This document shows positions 25,881 through 34,584 of a DNA stretch of 64,000 nucleotides, one piece after another (position 1 is the first letter of the stretch; the number at the start of each line of letters is the position of its first letter). The notes beneath the pieces are model-generated. The model ran no database searches. It worked only from the letters and a program-made list of their open reading frames with translations, and was not told the DNA's origin. The DNA is from an uncultured Roseobacter sp. (GTDB lineage Bacteria > Pseudomonadota > Alphaproteobacteria > Rhodobacterales > Rhodobacteraceae): positions 248,001 to 312,000 of the forward strand of contig NZ_CANLKW010000003.1 in the NCBI RefSeq assembly GCF_947491795.1, written 5' to 3'. Position numbers and translations under genes: made by a program.

Positions 25881-25943
25881 TCGCGCACTTGCACCGCCAC
25901 ACACATCGGACGTATGCTGGTGGCGGTTCATAGGAGCGCGCTT

Positions 25944-26807
25944 ATGTCACCCGATGTTACAGCTTTTTTTGATACGGCCACCAATACAGTCAGTTATGTC
26001 GTCCAGGATCCGAAAGGTACTGCCTGCGCCATTGTCGATTCTGTTCTGGATTTCGATCATGCGTCCGGGCGGACCGATACGACCTCTGCCGACCGGGTCA
26101 TCGAATTTGTTCAAAAGGCCGGTCTGCAGGTTCAGTGGATCCTGGAAACGCATGTGCATGCCGACCATCTGTCTGCGGCCCCCTATCTCCAGGAAAGTCT
26201 TGGTGGCCGCATCGGGATTGGTGCGCAGATCACCACTGTCCAGGACACGTTCGGCAAGGTGTTCAACGAAGGGACGGAATTTCAGCGGGACGGCAGTCAG
26301 TTTGATGCGCTGTTTGAAGAGGGGGCGTCTTTTCACATCGGACAGATGCGTGTTGATGTCCTGCACACGCCGGGACATACCCCGGCCTGCATGACCTATG
26401 TGATTGGTGACGCAGCCTTTGTCGGTGACACGCTGTTCATGCCAGATTTCGGGACCGCACGCTGCGACTTTCCGGGCGGGTCAGCGCATGATCTCTACCG
26501 TTCTATTCAGAAAATCCTGTCCCTGCCGGACGAGACCCGCATTTTCGTCGGCCACGATTATAAAGCACCCGGACGCGAGGAATTTGCCTGGGAGACAACC
26601 GTTGGCGCTCAGAAAGCCGCTAACGTGCATATCGGCGACGGGCGCGATGAGAACAGTTTTGTGGAAATGCGCGAGGCACGCGATGCCACGCTGGGCATGC
26701 CGAAACTGATCCTGCCCTCGCTTCAGGTGAACATGCGGGCAGGACAGATGCCTGAACCTGACGAACACGGCGATGTCATGCTGAAACTGCCAATCAACAA
26801 AATATAG
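25944..26807 (+). CDS. Metallo-beta-lactamase-fold hydrolase, persulfide dioxygenase-like
   Basis: A 287-residue metallo-beta-lactamase-fold protein. The metal motif is THVHADHLSAA, with further ligands in HTPGHTPACM, FVGDTLF and FVGHDY. The motif spacing and DFGTARCDFPGG are typical of the ETHE1/Blh group of glutathione-persulfide dioxygenases, which oxidise sulfane sulfur to sulfite. ATG 25944 follows AGGAG; the frame is open ten codons further up. It heads a set with two YeeE/YedE sulfur-transport halves and a DUF442 protein, as in bigR-blh loci, but no BigR repressor is seen. Confidence 0.82.
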   Translation: MSPDVTAFFDTATNTVSYVVQDPKGTACAIVDSVLDFDHASGRTDTTSADRVIEFVQKAGLQVQWILETHVHADHLSAAPYLQESLGGRIGIGAQITTVQDTFGKVFNEGTEFQRDGSQFDALFEEGASFHIGQMRVDVLHTPGHTPACMTYVIGDAAFVGDTLFMPDFGTARCDFPGGSAHDLYRSIQKILSLPDETRIFVGHDYKAPGREEFAWETTVGAQKAANVHIGDGRDENSFVEMREARDATLGMPKLILPSLQVNMRAGQMPEPDEHGDVMLKLPINKI

Positions 26808-26814
26808 CAGAGCA

Positions 26815-27243
26815 ATGTATTCAGACTGGATTATGGGCGCCTTTGGCGGATTGATGATCGGCTGCGCTGCGGCTGTGTTTCTGCTGGGCAACGGGAGGAT
26901 TATGGGGGCCTCCGGGATCCTGGGCGGCCTCTTTGACTCAGCAGAGGGCAACTTGCGCCCTGAGCGGCTGGCATTCCTCGCCGGGCTCATTGGCGTTCCG
27001 GCAGTTATTCACCTGCTGGACCCCACACCCGCTGAAACGGGTCTGACCGGCAACCTGGCACTTGTGATGATCGCCGGGCTGCTGGTTGGGCTTGGAACAC
27101 GTATCGGAAATGGCTGTACCTCCGGTCATGGTGTCTGCGGCATTTCCCGGCTGAGCCTGCGCGGTATGGTCGCCACCGTCATTTATATCAGCGCCGGTGC
27201 CCTGACGGTCGCAGCGCTGCGTCACTTGACGGGGCTGATCTGA
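26815..27243 (+). CDS. YeeE/YedE-family sulfur transport protein, first half
   Basis: A 142-residue membrane protein with four hydrophobic segments. The family motif is seen as RIGNGCTSGHGVCGISRLSLR, containing the conserved cysteine pair thought to guide thiosulfate or sulfane sulfur. It represents one half of the pseudo-symmetric YeeE fold; the next gene supplies the other. Its stop overlaps the next ATG (TGATG). It most likely moves a sulfur compound linked to the neighbouring persulfide hydrolase. Confidence 0.85.
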   Translation: MYSDWIMGAFGGLMIGCAAAVFLLGNGRIMGASGILGGLFDSAEGNLRPERLAFLAGLIGVPAVIHLLDPTPAETGLTGNLALVMIAGLLVGLGTRIGNGCTSGHGVCGISRLSLRGMVATVIYISAGALTVAALRHLTGLI

Positions 27244-27674
27244 TGCGGCTGTTGATTGCATTGCTTGCCGGTGGTTTGTTCGGGGCCGGTCTTTATGTAT
27301 CCGGTATGACTGACACGCATAAAGTTCAGGGCTTTCTGGATTTTGCAGGCGCATGGGATCCGACGCTGATGTTTGTGATGGGGGGCGCGATCCTGCCAAT
27401 GGCAATTGCCTGGCGGCGCACGCAATCCGGAACGCCTTTGACAGGTGGCAGCTTTCCTGCCGCATCCCAGGCCGGTGTGAACCGGTCACTTGTTACCGGA
27501 GCCCTTCTTTTCGGCGCGGGATGGGGGCTGGTGGGGCTGTGTCCGGGGCCTGCGATGGCCTCATTGAGCTATGGGGGTTTGGGTGGTGCCGTTTTTCTCG
27601 TGGCGATGATTGCTGGCATGCTGGGCGCAATTCCGCTGCGCAGGCGTCTGGACAGCCGCGCGCACCTCGCCTAA
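27243..27674 (+). CDS. YeeE/YedE-family sulfur transport protein, second half
   Basis: A 143-residue membrane protein, again with four hydrophobic segments. It has GLFGAGLYVSGMTDTHKVQG at the N-terminus and the motif GWGLVGLCPGPAMASLSYGG with a conserved cysteine. It pairs with the preceding gene to complete a YeeE/YedE-type channel, as in many proteobacterial persulfide loci where the transporter is split in two. It is translationally coupled to the first half. Confidence 0.85.
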   Translation: MRLLIALLAGGLFGAGLYVSGMTDTHKVQGFLDFAGAWDPTLMFVMGGAILPMAIAWRRTQSGTPLTGGSFPAASQAGVNRSLVTGALLFGAGWGLVGLCPGPAMASLSYGGLGGAVFLVAMIAGMLGAIPLRRRLDSRAHLA

Positions 27675-27685
27675 TCCTTGCGGCT

Positions 27686-28111
27686 ATGGATATCCGACAG
27701 ATTACACCGACGTTTTATGCAGCCCCTCAGCTGACCCCCGAGGATGTGCCTGCCCTGCTTGAAGCAGGGATCCGGCTGATTTTGTGCAACCGTCCGGACG
27801 AGGAGGTCCCGCCCGGATACCAGGCCAGCGACATGCGGGCGGCAGCGGAAAGCGCTGGCATCCGTTTTGAGGAACAGCCGCTGACACACTACACCATGAC
27901 ACCGGACATTATTTCGCGAAACTATGCGTTGATCTGTGATTGCGACGGACCCGTTGTGGCCTATTGCGCGTCTGGGACCCGGTCGACGATCGCATGGGCG
28001 CTGGGATCAGCCGGCGATATGGACGCCGGTGAAATTGTCGAGGCGGCGCGTTCAGGGGGATACGATCTGTCTGGGCTGCGCCCCACGCTGGAGGCCGCAT
28101 CACAGCGCTGA
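27686..28111 (+). CDS. DUF442/TIGR01244-type sulfurtransferase-like phosphatase-fold protein
   Basis: A 141-residue protein of the DUF442 family (N-terminal half of Blh). The P-loop cysteine motif is AYCASGTRST, shared by rhodaneses and protein tyrosine phosphatases. NRPDEEVPPGY and LTHYTMTPD are family features. In Agrobacterium and Xylella this domain is fused to the metallo-beta-lactamase domain; here it is a separate gene behind the two YeeE halves. It likely transfers sulfane sulfur to glutathione or a similar carrier for the persulfide dioxygenase. Confidence 0.8.
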   Translation: MDIRQITPTFYAAPQLTPEDVPALLEAGIRLILCNRPDEEVPPGYQASDMRAAAESAGIRFEEQPLTHYTMTPDIISRNYALICDCDGPVVAYCASGTRSTIAWALGSAGDMDAGEIVEAARSGGYDLSGLRPTLEAASQR

Positions 28112-28122
28112 ACGGATTGCGT

Positions 28123-29358
28123 CTACGCCGTGTTGAGGCTTGGCAGATCCTCAAGTTCGGGCAGATCATCCAGCTCCGGCAGATCTCCCAGATCTGGCAG
28201 GTCCGGCAGTTGCCCGGCATCGCTTTCCGCGCCGGAGCTGTCCGCCAGATCCGGGAGATCCGGCAGGTCGGGAAGATCCGGAAGATCGGGCAGCCCGTCT
28301 GGTGAAGCTTCTGAGAAATCTGTGTCCGGCGAAAGCTCGATGTCTGGCAAATCGGGTAAATCCGGCAGATCATCCGACATCGGCGAAATGTCGGGCATAC
28401 CGCTGTCCACCATATCGCGCGGCGCCGGCATTCCCATTGCCGCCATATCGACCGGCGCATTCTCGCCCTGTTTTGCCTCTTTGTTACCCGGCATCTGCTG
28501 TTGCAGCTGAAGAGCCCTGAAACCGTCAATCTGGCCCATGGCGCCCTTTGCAATGACTTTGCCCTGGGCTGTCACCAGAGACACCCGGTCGAACGCATCC
28601 ACCGGTATCGACAGCGTATCGCCGACGGCAAGTGCGCTGACCCGGGAAAGAGGCAGGCGTTGCCTTGCGAGAACGGCGGACAGGTCCGCTTCCAGTTCCA
28701 TGACCGAGTTCTCAAGTGTTACGGGAGGCGCGGGAACAGTACTTTCCCCCTCCTGCTGCGGCGCTGCCGATTCTTTGTTTTTCTCGGGAGCAGGGATCAG
28801 AAGGACAATCGGGGCCTGACCTGTACCTGCGGCAATATCCACCGTCAGGCGCAGCACGGCATATTCGCCCCCCTCAAGAGCGAGATCAAAGAGACGCGCG
28901 TTTTCGGCGCGCGCGCCAAAGCGGAAGGCCCGGATCAGCTGGCGGTCTTCGGGCATCTCGACGATATCATGACACCGCTGAAACAGTGTATTTATCAGGG
29001 GTGCACACAGGGCCGCATCCGTCGCGGTCGGACGCCGACTGAAATCGTCCGGCAGTGCAGAGACCCGGCCCGTGGTCTGTTGCTGCACCAGCGCATGCAC
29101 CAGACCCATTCCCAGCGAGATTCCCGCTGTTGATCCGTCCGGACCGTCGAGCAGGATGAGCATGCTTTCTTCTTCCACAAGCTCCTGCAGGCTGTCGCCT
29201 TCGAAACGGTCCTGGGAAATGGCAATCACGGCCAGCGCCAGATCAAAAATATTGTCTGCGACCTTTGCCATACAGACGCGCATAGCCTTTGGCACGGTCA
29301 TAGCCCGCGCCTGATGTTCCTGTTTTCCTGCCTGCGCCTTGCGCTGCAAAACTGACAT
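28123..29358 (-). CDS. FliM/FliN-like flagellar motor C-ring protein with LPD-repeat tail
   Basis: A 411-residue protein. The N-terminal and middle part resembles FliM-family flagellar switch proteins as found in Rhodobacterales (AMRVCMAKVADNIFDLALAV). Residues about 219-285 form a FliN-type SpoA domain (MELEADLSAVLARQRLPLSR; VGDTLSIPVDAFDRV). The tail, from about 328 to the end, is acidic and made of LPDLPD-type repeats. Rotor proteins of this type set motor direction. No other flagellar gene is near, so it may be an accessory copy. It is convergent with the DUF442 gene. Confidence 0.72.
   Translation of the reverse strand: MSVLQRKAQAGKQEHQARAMTVPKAMRVCMAKVADNIFDLALAVIAISQDRFEGDSLQELVEEESMLILLDGPDGSTAGISLGMGLVHALVQQQTTGRVSALPDDFSRRPTATDAALCAPLINTLFQRCHDIVEMPEDRQLIRAFRFGARAENARLFDLALEGGEYAVLRLTVDIAAGTGQAPIVLLIPAPEKNKESAAPQQEGESTVPAPPVTLENSVMELEADLSAVLARQRLPLSRVSALAVGDTLSIPVDAFDRVSLVTAQGKVIAKGAMGQIDGFRALQLQQQMPGNKEAKQGENAPVDMAAMGMPAPRDMVDSGMPDISPMSDDLPDLPDLPDIELSPDTDFSEASPDGLPDLPDLPDLPDLPDLADSSGAESDAGQLPDLPDLGDLPELDDLPELEDLPSLNTA
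28126..28377 (-). repeat. Coding repeats for LPD/LPE motifs
   Basis: Short 9-bp codon repeats encode runs such as LPDLPDLPDLPDLPDL, then LPDLPDLGDLPELDDLPELE, in the tail of the FliM/FliN-like protein. Copy number in such arrays can change by replication slippage, altering tail length without shifting frame. Confidence 0.85.
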
Positions 29359-29420
29359 CTGTGGCCCTTATCCAACGTACCGGACGGCTGAACACGGACC
29401 GGCACCTCTGTCTGTGGGAG

Positions 29421-29448
29421 TAAAGGTGAATGGTTACCATTGCCTTTA
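29421..29448. promoter_or_regulatory. Imperfect inverted repeat upstream of the FliM/FliN-like gene
   Basis: TAAAGG and CCTTTA flank a nested dyad AATGG-TTA-CCATT (29429-29441). It sits 63-90 bases upstream of the minus-strand start at 29358, in an AT-rich patch, which fits an operator. Its binding protein is unknown. Confidence 0.4.
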
Positions 29449-29482
29449 AAAAACAACAGAAACCGCGTGTTAAAGTGGTGTT

Positions 29483-32176
29483 TTACTGTGCGGCAAGCGC
29501 CAGTGTCTGCGGCATCATCACCCGAAAGGCCGTGCCGCCGGAATCGTCAAGATAGGACACATCGCCCCCAAGACGCACCATAATTTCGCGACAGATTGCC
29601 AGGCCCAGGCCCGCCCCGTTGCTGTCCTGCGCCCCGATCCGGCTGAACTTCTCGAACATCATCTCGCGGGCCTCATCAGGAATGCCGTTGCCATTGTCGC
29701 GAAAATCAATAACCACAGTTTCGCCGTGACGGGCGGCCTCAATCCGCAATTCCGGCGTCTCTGACGCGCAGTATTTCTGGGCGTTTGTGATCAGATTAAT
29801 GAACACCTGTGCCAGCCTGTCGAGATCCGTGTTCAGGGTAATCGTCTCGTCCAGACGCCTGCGGTGTATGGTAATTTCGCGCGCCTCGCTGGCCTGTGCG
29901 GTTGCGATGGCCTGGTCCAGCAGGTCACCCAGATTGCCGCTCTGACGGTTCAGCGTCACCTGTCCGTTTTCCAGGACAGACAGATCCAGCAGATCATCCA
30001 GCAGACGGGTCAGACGTATAGCTTCGGTATTGATAATACTGGCATATTTGGTCTTTTCCAGCGGGCGCAGCCCATCGGTGTCCCGCAAAATCTCGGAGAA
30101 CGCGCGGATAGAGGTCATGGGTGTGCGCAGCTCGTGGCTGATCTGGCTGAGAAAGGCATCTTTCTGCAGACTGATCTGGGTCAGCTTCTCGTTGGCGCGG
30201 CGCAGCTCTCCGGCTGTGCGGCTCAGCTCGCGGGACTTTGCTTCCAGCTGACTGGAATATTCCAGCATCTGCGCGGATTCGTCGGCCACAGCCATCAGAT
30301 CCTGTACCGATACGGCGGTGCCGCCCACAATCTGCCCGATCATCGCATGGGCCGTCGCAGCACCCACGGAGCCCGCGAGCTCTCTCTCCAGACGTTGCAG
30401 AAAATCCGGTGTTGGTTCAGGCAGATGCCCGGGCATCCCCTGCGCGCGCGTCTGGGTTTCAAACAGATGACGTGCCTCCTCCGCTCCCAGAATACGCTGC
30501 GCCATGATCAGCAGATCTTCGCTTTCAGCAAAGGAAGCATGCCATCCTCTTGCCTGCCCCGAATGATCAAAAACATTTACGAACTGCGCACCCTGCAGTC
30601 TTTCCAGAGGCAAAGGAAAGCTGATCAGCGAAAAGACAGCAAACCCGAGGACGTTCAGCGACAGGCTCCAGAATACTGCATGCACTGTCGGATCAAGGCC
30701 CGCGATGCCAAACAGCGCCTGCGGATTCAGCCACCCGATCCCCCACAGGCCCGACGCGAATGTTTCAGCAGAGAAGACAACGCCCGGACCAAAGCTGGGA
30801 AGCAGCATCGTAAACATCCAGACGGAAAACCCGATCGCCAGCCCTGCAAGAGCCCCGACCCGCGTGGCGCCGCGCCAGAAAAGACCGCCCAGCATCGCCG
30901 GTAGAAACTGTGCCACACCGGCAAAGGAAATCAGCCCGATGGCCGCCAGTGCCCCGGAGCCGCCCGAGGCCTGAAAATAGATGTAGCCCAGGCCAATGAT
31001 GCCCAGAATCGACAGTCGCCGGGACAGGATGACCACATCGCGCACATCGCCTGACTGCGTCGCCCCGCCCTGCCGCAGATACAGGAACACGGGCATAACC
31101 ACGTGGTTGGACACCATGGTCGAGAGCGCGAGTGTGGCCACGATCACCATGGAGGTGGCCGAAGAGAACCCGCCCAGAAAACTCAGCATCGCGAGCCCCT
31201 CGCGCCCCTCACTCAGGGGCAGGCTCAGCACGAAAAAGTCAGGATTGGACCCGGCGGGAAGCACCTCGAGGCCGATCACCGCGATAGGCACAACGAACAG
31301 GCTCATCAGCATAAGATAAAGCGGAAAGGCCCAGCTTGCGACCTGCAGATGGCGCTCATCATCATTTTCGACCACCATGACCTGAAACATCCGTGGCAGG
31401 CACAGAAAGGCCGTTGCAGACAGCAGCGTCAGCGTCGCCCAGCGACTGCCGTCCGTCTGCCAGGTGCCAAGCGCCGAGGCATCTATCCGCGCCATAGTCG
31501 CCGAAAGCCCGCCGGCAACGCCCCAGACAACAAAGACCCCGACCGCCAGAAGTGCGATCAGTTTAACAACCGCCTCTACCGCCACCGCGATGACCACACC
31601 GTGGTGGCGCTCATTGGCATTCAGGTTTCTGGTCCCGAAAAGCACCGTAAACAGCGCAAGCCCGATGGCGATCCACAGCCCGCCCGCGCGCGAGGTTTCA
31701 GGGTCCGGCACGCCCCCGGTTTCCGCGGAGGAAAAGATCGACAGAGACAGCGCAACCGATTGCAGCTGCAGTGCGATGTAGGGCGTCACACCGATCACCG
31801 CCATGATCGTCACCACAATCGCCAGTGTGTTGGACTTGCCATAGCGCGAGGAGATCAGATCAGCGACAGACGTCACTTTGTGACTGCGCCCGATCCGCAC
31901 CAGCCGCCTGAGGATCCACCACCATCCGATAATGACCAGGCTCGGGCCAAGATAGATGGTCACATATTCCAGCCCGGACCGCGCCGCGTTGCCGACCGCA
32001 CCGTAAAATGTCCAGGCGGTGCAGTAGATCGACAGGGACAGCGTATACACCAGCGGCGAGCGCAGCAGCCAGTCCGCCCGCCCCCTGACCCCCGCGCGTT
32101 CGGCTGCAAAAGCAACGCCGAAAAGCAGTGCCACATAGGCCATGCAGACGGCGATCAGGACGTTGAGCGACGTCAC
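29483..32176 (-). CDS. Sodium:solute symporter-histidine kinase (CbrA/CrbS type)
   Basis: An 897-residue hybrid. The first roughly 520 residues form a sodium:solute-symporter-like membrane domain with about 13 hydrophobic segments (IGVTPYIALQLQSVALSLSI; FLGGFSSATSMVIVATLALS). A linker with coiled-coil character follows (EYSSQLEAKSRELSRTAGEL). The kinase has an H-box SHELRTPMTS (histidine about 681), N-box NLITNAQKY, G1 DNGNGIP and G2 GAGLGLAI. CrbS/CbrA proteins control acetate or amino-acid use. The start is GTG, overlapping the preceding small gene as GTGA. The response regulator is encoded two genes upstream in the same operon. Confidence 0.9.
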   Translation of the reverse strand: MTSLNVLIAVCMAYVALLFGVAFAAERAGVRGRADWLLRSPLVYTLSLSIYCTAWTFYGAVGNAARSGLEYVTIYLGPSLVIIGWWWILRRLVRIGRSHKVTSVADLISSRYGKSNTLAIVVTIMAVIGVTPYIALQLQSVALSLSIFSSAETGGVPDPETSRAGGLWIAIGLALFTVLFGTRNLNANERHHGVVIAVAVEAVVKLIALLAVGVFVVWGVAGGLSATMARIDASALGTWQTDGSRWATLTLLSATAFLCLPRMFQVMVVENDDERHLQVASWAFPLYLMLMSLFVVPIAVIGLEVLPAGSNPDFFVLSLPLSEGREGLAMLSFLGGFSSATSMVIVATLALSTMVSNHVVMPVFLYLRQGGATQSGDVRDVVILSRRLSILGIIGLGYIYFQASGGSGALAAIGLISFAGVAQFLPAMLGGLFWRGATRVGALAGLAIGFSVWMFTMLLPSFGPGVVFSAETFASGLWGIGWLNPQALFGIAGLDPTVHAVFWSLSLNVLGFAVFSLISFPLPLERLQGAQFVNVFDHSGQARGWHASFAESEDLLIMAQRILGAEEARHLFETQTRAQGMPGHLPEPTPDFLQRLERELAGSVGAATAHAMIGQIVGGTAVSVQDLMAVADESAQMLEYSSQLEAKSRELSRTAGELRRANEKLTQISLQKDAFLSQISHELRTPMTSIRAFSEILRDTDGLRPLEKTKYASIINTEAIRLTRLLDDLLDLSVLENGQVTLNRQSGNLGDLLDQAIATAQASEAREITIHRRRLDETITLNTDLDRLAQVFINLITNAQKYCASETPELRIEAARHGETVVIDFRDNGNGIPDEAREMMFEKFSRIGAQDSNGAGLGLAICREIMVRLGGDVSYLDDSGGTAFRVMMPQTLALAAQ

Positions 32177-32460
32177 TGCGGGTCCTCGTCTTCGCTTTTA
32201 TCTTCTCCGGGCATCCGGCCCATACGCCGCACCAGAAAAGCGCCGGCGCAGATAAGCGCCAGCCAGACCCCAAACACATAGTAAAGCGCATGAGACATCG
32301 GCATGCCGCCGCCCGTTGAGCCCGCATCCGTCGGCCAGAGCAGCGGGATCATCCACAGAACCGCGCCCAGAACCGCAAGAAGCCGCACCGCATCCGTAAC
32401 CCGCCGCTGGCGATAGCTTCCACGCTGCAGAAACAATGGGGACTGGCCACGGTCTGCCAT
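32173..32460 (-). CDS. Small two-helix membrane protein in the sensor-kinase operon
   Basis: A 95-residue protein with two hydrophobic segments (AVRLLAVLGAVLWMIPLLW; ALYYVFGVWLALICAGAFLV) and an acidic tail (GEDKSEDEDPQ). ATG 32460 lies just after the response-regulator gene and the stop overlaps the kinase start. Position and layout recall the small subunits found before some symporter-type proteins. It may help the kinase's symporter domain assemble. The family is not certain. Confidence 0.75.
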   Translation of the reverse strand: MADRGQSPLFLQRGSYRQRRVTDAVRLLAVLGAVLWMIPLLWPTDAGSTGGGMPMSHALYYVFGVWLALICAGAFLVRRMGRMPGEDKSEDEDPQ

Positions 32461-32464
32461 CTGC

Positions 32465-32848
32465 TCAGCTCTGCTGACGGTGCAGACACAGCATGTCACG
32501 CACGGCGTTCAGCACCTCAGTATTGGAAAACGGTTTGGTCATAAAACGGCTGACCCCGGCCTTTTCGGCCATTTCCCGGTCACGGCTCTGACCGCGCGCT
32601 GTCAGCATCAGCACCGGCAGATCCGCAGTCTGCTCGTGTGCGCGCAGCTCTTCCAGTATATCAAACCCGTTTTTGCCGGGCAGCATCACATCAAGGATCA
32701 CAATATCGGGTTTCAGGTCACGGATGACCTCGGCCGCATCCGTCCCGTTTGAATGTGTATCCACCTCCCAGCCTTCGCGGCTCAGCAGGAAGCGGATGGC
32801 CTCGATGATATTTGTCTCATCCTCGACCAGCAGCAAATGGTGTGACAT
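32465..32848 (-). CDS. Single-domain response regulator
   Basis: A 127-residue receiver-only protein: acidic pair in LLLVEDETN, phospho-acceptor in DIVILDVMLPGKNG, threonine in LMLTARG and lysine in FMTKPFSN. There is no output domain. ATG 32848 has GAGGAGGGG upstream. It is first in an operon with the small membrane protein and the symporter-kinase, so it is likely that kinase's partner or a phosphorelay shuttle. A downstream target regulator of the LuxR type (CrbR) is not present here. Confidence 0.88.
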   Translation of the reverse strand: MSHHLLLVEDETNIIEAIRFLLSREGWEVDTHSNGTDAAEVIRDLKPDIVILDVMLPGKNGFDILEELRAHEQTADLPVLMLTARGQSRDREMAEKAGVSRFMTKPFSNTEVLNAVRDMLCLHRQQS

Positions 32849-33054
32849 GATCCCCTCCTCACGGGAAGCGCGCCGCGGGCCTCTCCCTGACCGAACTGCG
32901 ATGCGCCGTATTTGAGTATTGTCGGATTCCACAGGGCAAGTCAAAACCGGACAGCATGCAAAACATACCCATCCGGCCCTAGTTGTTTGGCGCAGCTAAC
33001 CACCGGCTGCATCAGATCATGCAGGTCCTTGCCGAACACCCCAACAGGGCATCA

Positions 33055-34350
33055 TCATAACCCGTCACGCAGGATAGAAGGCTCGCGCCTGCCCGGGCAG
33101 GAAACACGCGGACAGACCCGACAGGTACTCCCAACCTCGGACACAGATTGCTCTGGGACTTCGGGGCTGGCAGCGGGCAGGATCAGCATACTGGCCTGCA
33201 GCAACGGGGGCACATTGTACTGCGGGTGCCCGGTAATTTCAGAGATGGCAAAACACTCGAATGCAGCACGCCCCCTGCCAAGCTGTACCACAGGAGTACG
33301 GATGACCTGCCCCGGCTGAGCGAGCGCCTGGAACAGAGGCCAGAGCACGCAGGCCGGAGCAAAGCGCGGGATGACGAACTGCCCGACCGGTTTGCGAAAA
33401 AGAATGCTGCCCGCCCTGTCACAGACCACAAGACCGCATTTCGGGTCCTGCAGGCTGGCCATACGCCGCATCACAGCCGCGACCGGCACGTCAAGTAACG
33501 CCGCAAGGCGCACGGGGTCCGGTCCGGTTGTGTCCACAGCTGCGCCGAGCGCATCAATGCTGACCAGTGCCGCATCATCCCGCATCCTGGTGAGCACCGC
33601 GAGGGCAAGCTCGCGTGCGGCCTGTGTGCGCAGACCAGTGGCTGCTTTCAGGACGTCCTCAGGTGCTGTTCCGCCTTCCTCAAAATCCTGAAAAAACCAG
33701 TTGTTCTCGCTCAGAAAGGCATCGACTTCGTCTTGGGGGCTGGAGGCCGCGTCCTCTGCGCCCTGCCCGGCCTCAAAATATTCGACCAGGGATTTTGAAC
33801 TGTCCGCCAGACGGCGGCTGTCTTCATTCAGGTTCGCATGGAACCTGTCACGCCACTGATCTTCCAGATCTTTTTCGTCCGCGAGGATCGAGGCCGTGGA
33901 GCGAATTGCAGCGGCGGTGGAGAGCAGTTCATGCACAGATGCCGCCAGCAGCGGGTCGTGCGTCAGACGGTCGTTGAGCGTTTCCACTGTGCGTTCCAGA
34001 GTGGCAATCCGGCGATGACTGGCCGCCAGAACCTCTGCCCAGCCGGGAAAGCGGCCTGCAAGCTCGTCGGCCCGCTCGATCTCGGAGGACGGCAGGTTAG
34101 CGCCCGTCGCCGCCTCGCGCAGCGTTGCGATAAGTGCGGCCTCTGCCCCCTCGGTCAGCATCGTGGGCTCCACGCCGAGGGTCTTTGCAATGTCCAGCAG
34201 CAGTTTGCCGCCGATTCTGCGCCGGTTGTGCTCGATCAGGTTCAGGTAGGAGGCTGATATCCCCAGAGCCCGCGCCAGATCGGCCTGGCGCATTCCCGCA
34301 ACCGACCGCCGCTCCCGGATCCGGCTGCCCGTAAGGCCTTCGCGTGGCAT
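33055..34350 (-). CDS. ScfR/RamB-type short-chain acyl regulator
   Basis: A 431-residue regulator. An N-terminal XRE helix-turn-helix (RQADLARALGISASYLNLIE) is followed by an IrrE-less middle domain, then a C-terminal domain with the cysteine signature CRVCPRVSCPGRREPSI. This is the ScfR/RamB/MccR family (DUF2083), which governs genes for acetate, propionate or methylcitrate metabolism and may sense acyl-CoA. It is divergent from a Liv-type ABC operon and probably controls it. The shared 234-base region holds short palindromes of the TTGCGCAA kind. The ligand is not proven. Confidence 0.85.
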   Translation of the reverse strand: MPREGLTGSRIRERRSVAGMRQADLARALGISASYLNLIEHNRRRIGGKLLLDIAKTLGVEPTMLTEGAEAALIATLREAATGANLPSSEIERADELAGRFPGWAEVLAASHRRIATLERTVETLNDRLTHDPLLAASVHELLSTAAAIRSTASILADEKDLEDQWRDRFHANLNEDSRRLADSSKSLVEYFEAGQGAEDAASSPQDEVDAFLSENNWFFQDFEEGGTAPEDVLKAATGLRTQAARELALAVLTRMRDDAALVSIDALGAAVDTTGPDPVRLAALLDVPVAAVMRRMASLQDPKCGLVVCDRAGSILFRKPVGQFVIPRFAPACVLWPLFQALAQPGQVIRTPVVQLGRGRAAFECFAISEITGHPQYNVPPLLQASMLILPAASPEVPEQSVSEVGSTCRVCPRVSCPGRREPSILRDGL

Positions 34351-34394
34351 GTGAACACCTCCCGTAATTCAGCGCGATATCAACAGGTTTCTGC

Positions 34395-34484
34395 GTTGCA
34401 ACAACACTTAATTTACATAAACCATGGTGTGATTGTAGATTTATTTACAAAATAATTGTGCATTTCAAGGGACTTGTTGCGCAA
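34395..34484. promoter_or_regulatory. Divergent promoter region with TTGC-centred palindromes
   Basis: Within the AT-rich region between the ScfR-type gene and the ABC operon, GTTGCAAC (34395-34402) and TTGCGCAA (34477-34484) are 8-bp palindromes about 82 bases apart. RamB/ScfR proteins are known to bind TTTGCAAA-like sequences, so these are plausible operators. Confidence 0.5.
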
Positions 34485-34584
34485 TTTTCACTTCACACGC
34501 CATAAGTTATCTGCACCTGTGTGCCTCATGTTGCTTAGGGAGGAGTCCCAGGGCGGCCTGATTTTATCAACTGGGAGGATATTC

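Noticed and set aside
28126..28377. A CRISPR or non-coding satellite
   Set aside because: The repeats are in frame and encode LPD motifs within one protein.
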